NCBI RefSeq assembly: GCF_012986595.1
Contig: NZ_JAAQYM010000002.1
Coordinates: forward strand, 892,497-956,496
From: Pseudomonas koreensis
GTDB taxonomy: Bacteria > Pseudomonadota > Gammaproteobacteria > Pseudomonadales > Pseudomonadaceae
DNA: 64,000 nt
Direction of reading: 5' to 3'
Part shown: positions 63,133-64,000 of the stretch, in pieces
Position numbering within the stretch: position 1 is the stretch's first letter
How the letters are laid out: each line of letters starts with the position of its first letter
The notes under the pieces: generated by a model
What the model was told of the DNA's origin: nothing
Database searches by the model: none
What the model saw: only the letters and a program-made list of their open reading frames with translations
Translations under genes and position numbers: made by a program

Positions 63133-63778
63133 GGGGGTCTTCTCCTGATAGCGCCTGCCAGATCTGATGCGGTGACATCACCACTTCCAGCCAGACCTGC
63201 ACCAACAACAACGCAATGAAACACACCAACCCGAGGCCGACGGTGATTGCAGCCATGTCCGCCAGTTTGACGATCGCCACCAGGACGCCCATGAGGTAAA
63301 CCTCGAGCATTCCCCAATCTCTCAGGTGGTGGTAAATGCGGTAGAGCAGCAGGCCGTAGCTGCGGCCGATGTTGAAGCGGATCGTCACCAACACAATCAA
63401 CTGGCACAGCAACTTGATCAGCGGGATGGCCATGCTGCAGAGGAACACGACGATCGACACGCCCTGCATGTCGGTGTTGAACAGACCGACCACGCCGCTC
63501 CAGACCGTGTCATTCGAAGACTGTCCGAGTAGATTGAGCTGCATGATGGGTAAAAAGTTCGCTGGTATATAGAGCAACAATGCCGCGATGACCAGGGCAA
63601 GGCTGCGCTGCACCACGTTATGGCGGTGGGCGTACAGCTCGTAACCGCAGCGTGGGCAGAGGGCTTTCTCGCCGTGGGCAAGTTTTGGCTTGCGCATCAG
63701 CAGGTCGCACTCGTGACAGGCCACCAAGTCTTCCAGCGGCAAATCTGACAGCCCGGAAGCGTCAACCGACTCTGACAT
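63119..63778 (-). CDS. PqiA/LetA-like membrane protein, half 1
   Basis: The 219-residue protein has a zinc ribbon with C21, C24, C41 and C44 (CHECDLLMRK and CPRCGYELYAHRHN) and about four membrane segments, including ALVIAALLLYIPANFLPIMQ and IVVFLCSMAIPLIKLLCQLI. It is the first gene of the operon and the first half of a split LetA. A LYAHRHNVVQRSLAL-type linker resembles the other half. Both proteins presumably pair to form a full transporter. It is transcribed away from the neighbouring 5S rRNA by about 150 bp. Confidence 0.88.
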   Translation of the reverse strand: MSESVDASGLSDLPLEDLVACHECDLLMRKPKLAHGEKALCPRCGYELYAHRHNVVQRSLALVIAALLLYIPANFLPIMQLNLLGQSSNDTVWSGVVGLFNTDMQGVSIVVFLCSMAIPLIKLLCQLIVLVTIRFNIGRSYGLLLYRIYHHLRDWGMLEVYLMGVLVAIVKLADMAAITVGLGLVCFIALLLVQVWLEVVMSPHQIWQALSGEDPHAGD

Positions 63779-63886
63779 AAAGGCATTGGCTCCGAAAAAG
63801 ATGGGGCTATTCTAGTGTTCTGATTCGAAAATAACTGTGCAAATTTGTTCGCACGCTAAGTAAAAACTTTCCTGCGGGCAAAACAA

Positions 63887-63914
63887 AACCCCAACTGCTT
63901 TCGCAATTGGGGTT
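63887..63914 (-). terminator. rho-independent terminator of the rRNA operon
   Basis: On the minus strand AACCCCAATTGC and GCAGTTGGGGTT pair around GAAA and are followed by a T-rich TTGTTTTG. It lies about 12 nt after the 5S 3' end. Confidence 0.85.
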
Positions 63915-63925
63915 TCGGAATTTAA

Positions 63926-64000
63926 TCTTGACGATGACCTACTCTCACATGGGGAAACCCCACACTACCATCGGCGATGCATCGTTTCACTTCTGAGTTC
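63926..64000 (-). rRNA. rrf: 5S ribosomal RNA, 3' part (continues beyond window)
   Basis: Read on the minus strand the sequence ends with the standard Pseudomonas 5S 3' portion: CTCAGAAGTGAAACGATGCA, CGCCGATGGTAGTGTGGGGT, and finally GAGAGTAGGTCATCGTCAAG. About 75 of some 116-120 nt are present. The 3' boundary is placed to the nearest few bases. Confidence 0.92.

Overview
The window is chromosomal DNA from a fluorescent-group Pseudomonas, most likely of the P. fluorescens complex. This rests on the high GC content with strong third-position bias, the family of inverted-repeat REP elements in nearly every longer intergenic gap, and a gene order that follows the P. aeruginosa PA464x-PA469x core region (upp-uraA, hemH, phrB, pagL-murI-moeB-prmC-prfA-hemA, lolB-ispE-prs-rplY-pth-ychF, tRNA-Met, carbonic anhydrase, rimI, mksFEB). 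The synteny statement is from memory and was not checked by alignment.

Layout. 1-3009: base salvage (WbuC-type cupin, hpt, upp, uraA), with a perfect 16-bp palindrome between the divergent hpt and upp. 3162-5103: hemH and a YfcH-type epimerase. 5301-15035: a light / photo-oxidative stress region. It holds a renalase-like flavoprotein, a Trp-rich small protein, and a tightly overlapping series DUF523-DUF1722, LitR-type MerR regulator, CPD photolyase, NTF2-like protein, SDR, FAD oxidoreductase, DUF1365, CFA-synthase-like methyltransferase and DUF2878. Both promoter regions carry clustered TGTACA boxes. 15088-20884: a cysteine-cluster protein, PagL, then the minus-strand series hemA-prfA-prmC-moeB-murI. 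21201-28121: TPR lipoprotein, lolB, ispE, tRNA-Gln, prs, rplY, pth, ychF.

28302-44539 mixes transporters, chemoreceptors and accessory genes: an Fsr-type exporter, two chemoreceptors, tRNA-Met followed by a nuclease bacteriocin with its immunity gene, a DUF2817 peptidase-like protein, gamma-glutamyltransferase, flavin reductase, gluconate permease, an MFS symporter and a short-chain fatty acid transporter. 44738-48654 encodes an HscC-type Hsp70 with its J-domain partner and a small unknown protein. 48794-51789 is a Tat-exported phosphoesterase preceded by a textbook Pho box, then a secreted unknown protein. 51968-55024 holds a SET-domain protein with an unusual repeat-rich promoter, carbonic anhydrase, an acidic unknown, RimI and a probable replicase psi subunit. 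55218-60029 is the condensin operon mksF-mksE-mksB, without the nuclease gene mksG. 60213-63778 is a lipid-transport operon with two separate LetA/PqiA-like halves and a six-MCE LetB/PqiB. The window ends in the 3' part of a minus-strand 5S rRNA, so an rRNA operon lies just to the right.

The most unusual parts are the light/lipid operon with its TGTACA boxes, the short mosaic bacteriocin, the SET-domain gene with repeated CTGACA half-sites, the Pho-box phosphoesterase pair and the split LetA. No CRISPR array, integrase, transposase or complete prophage was seen.
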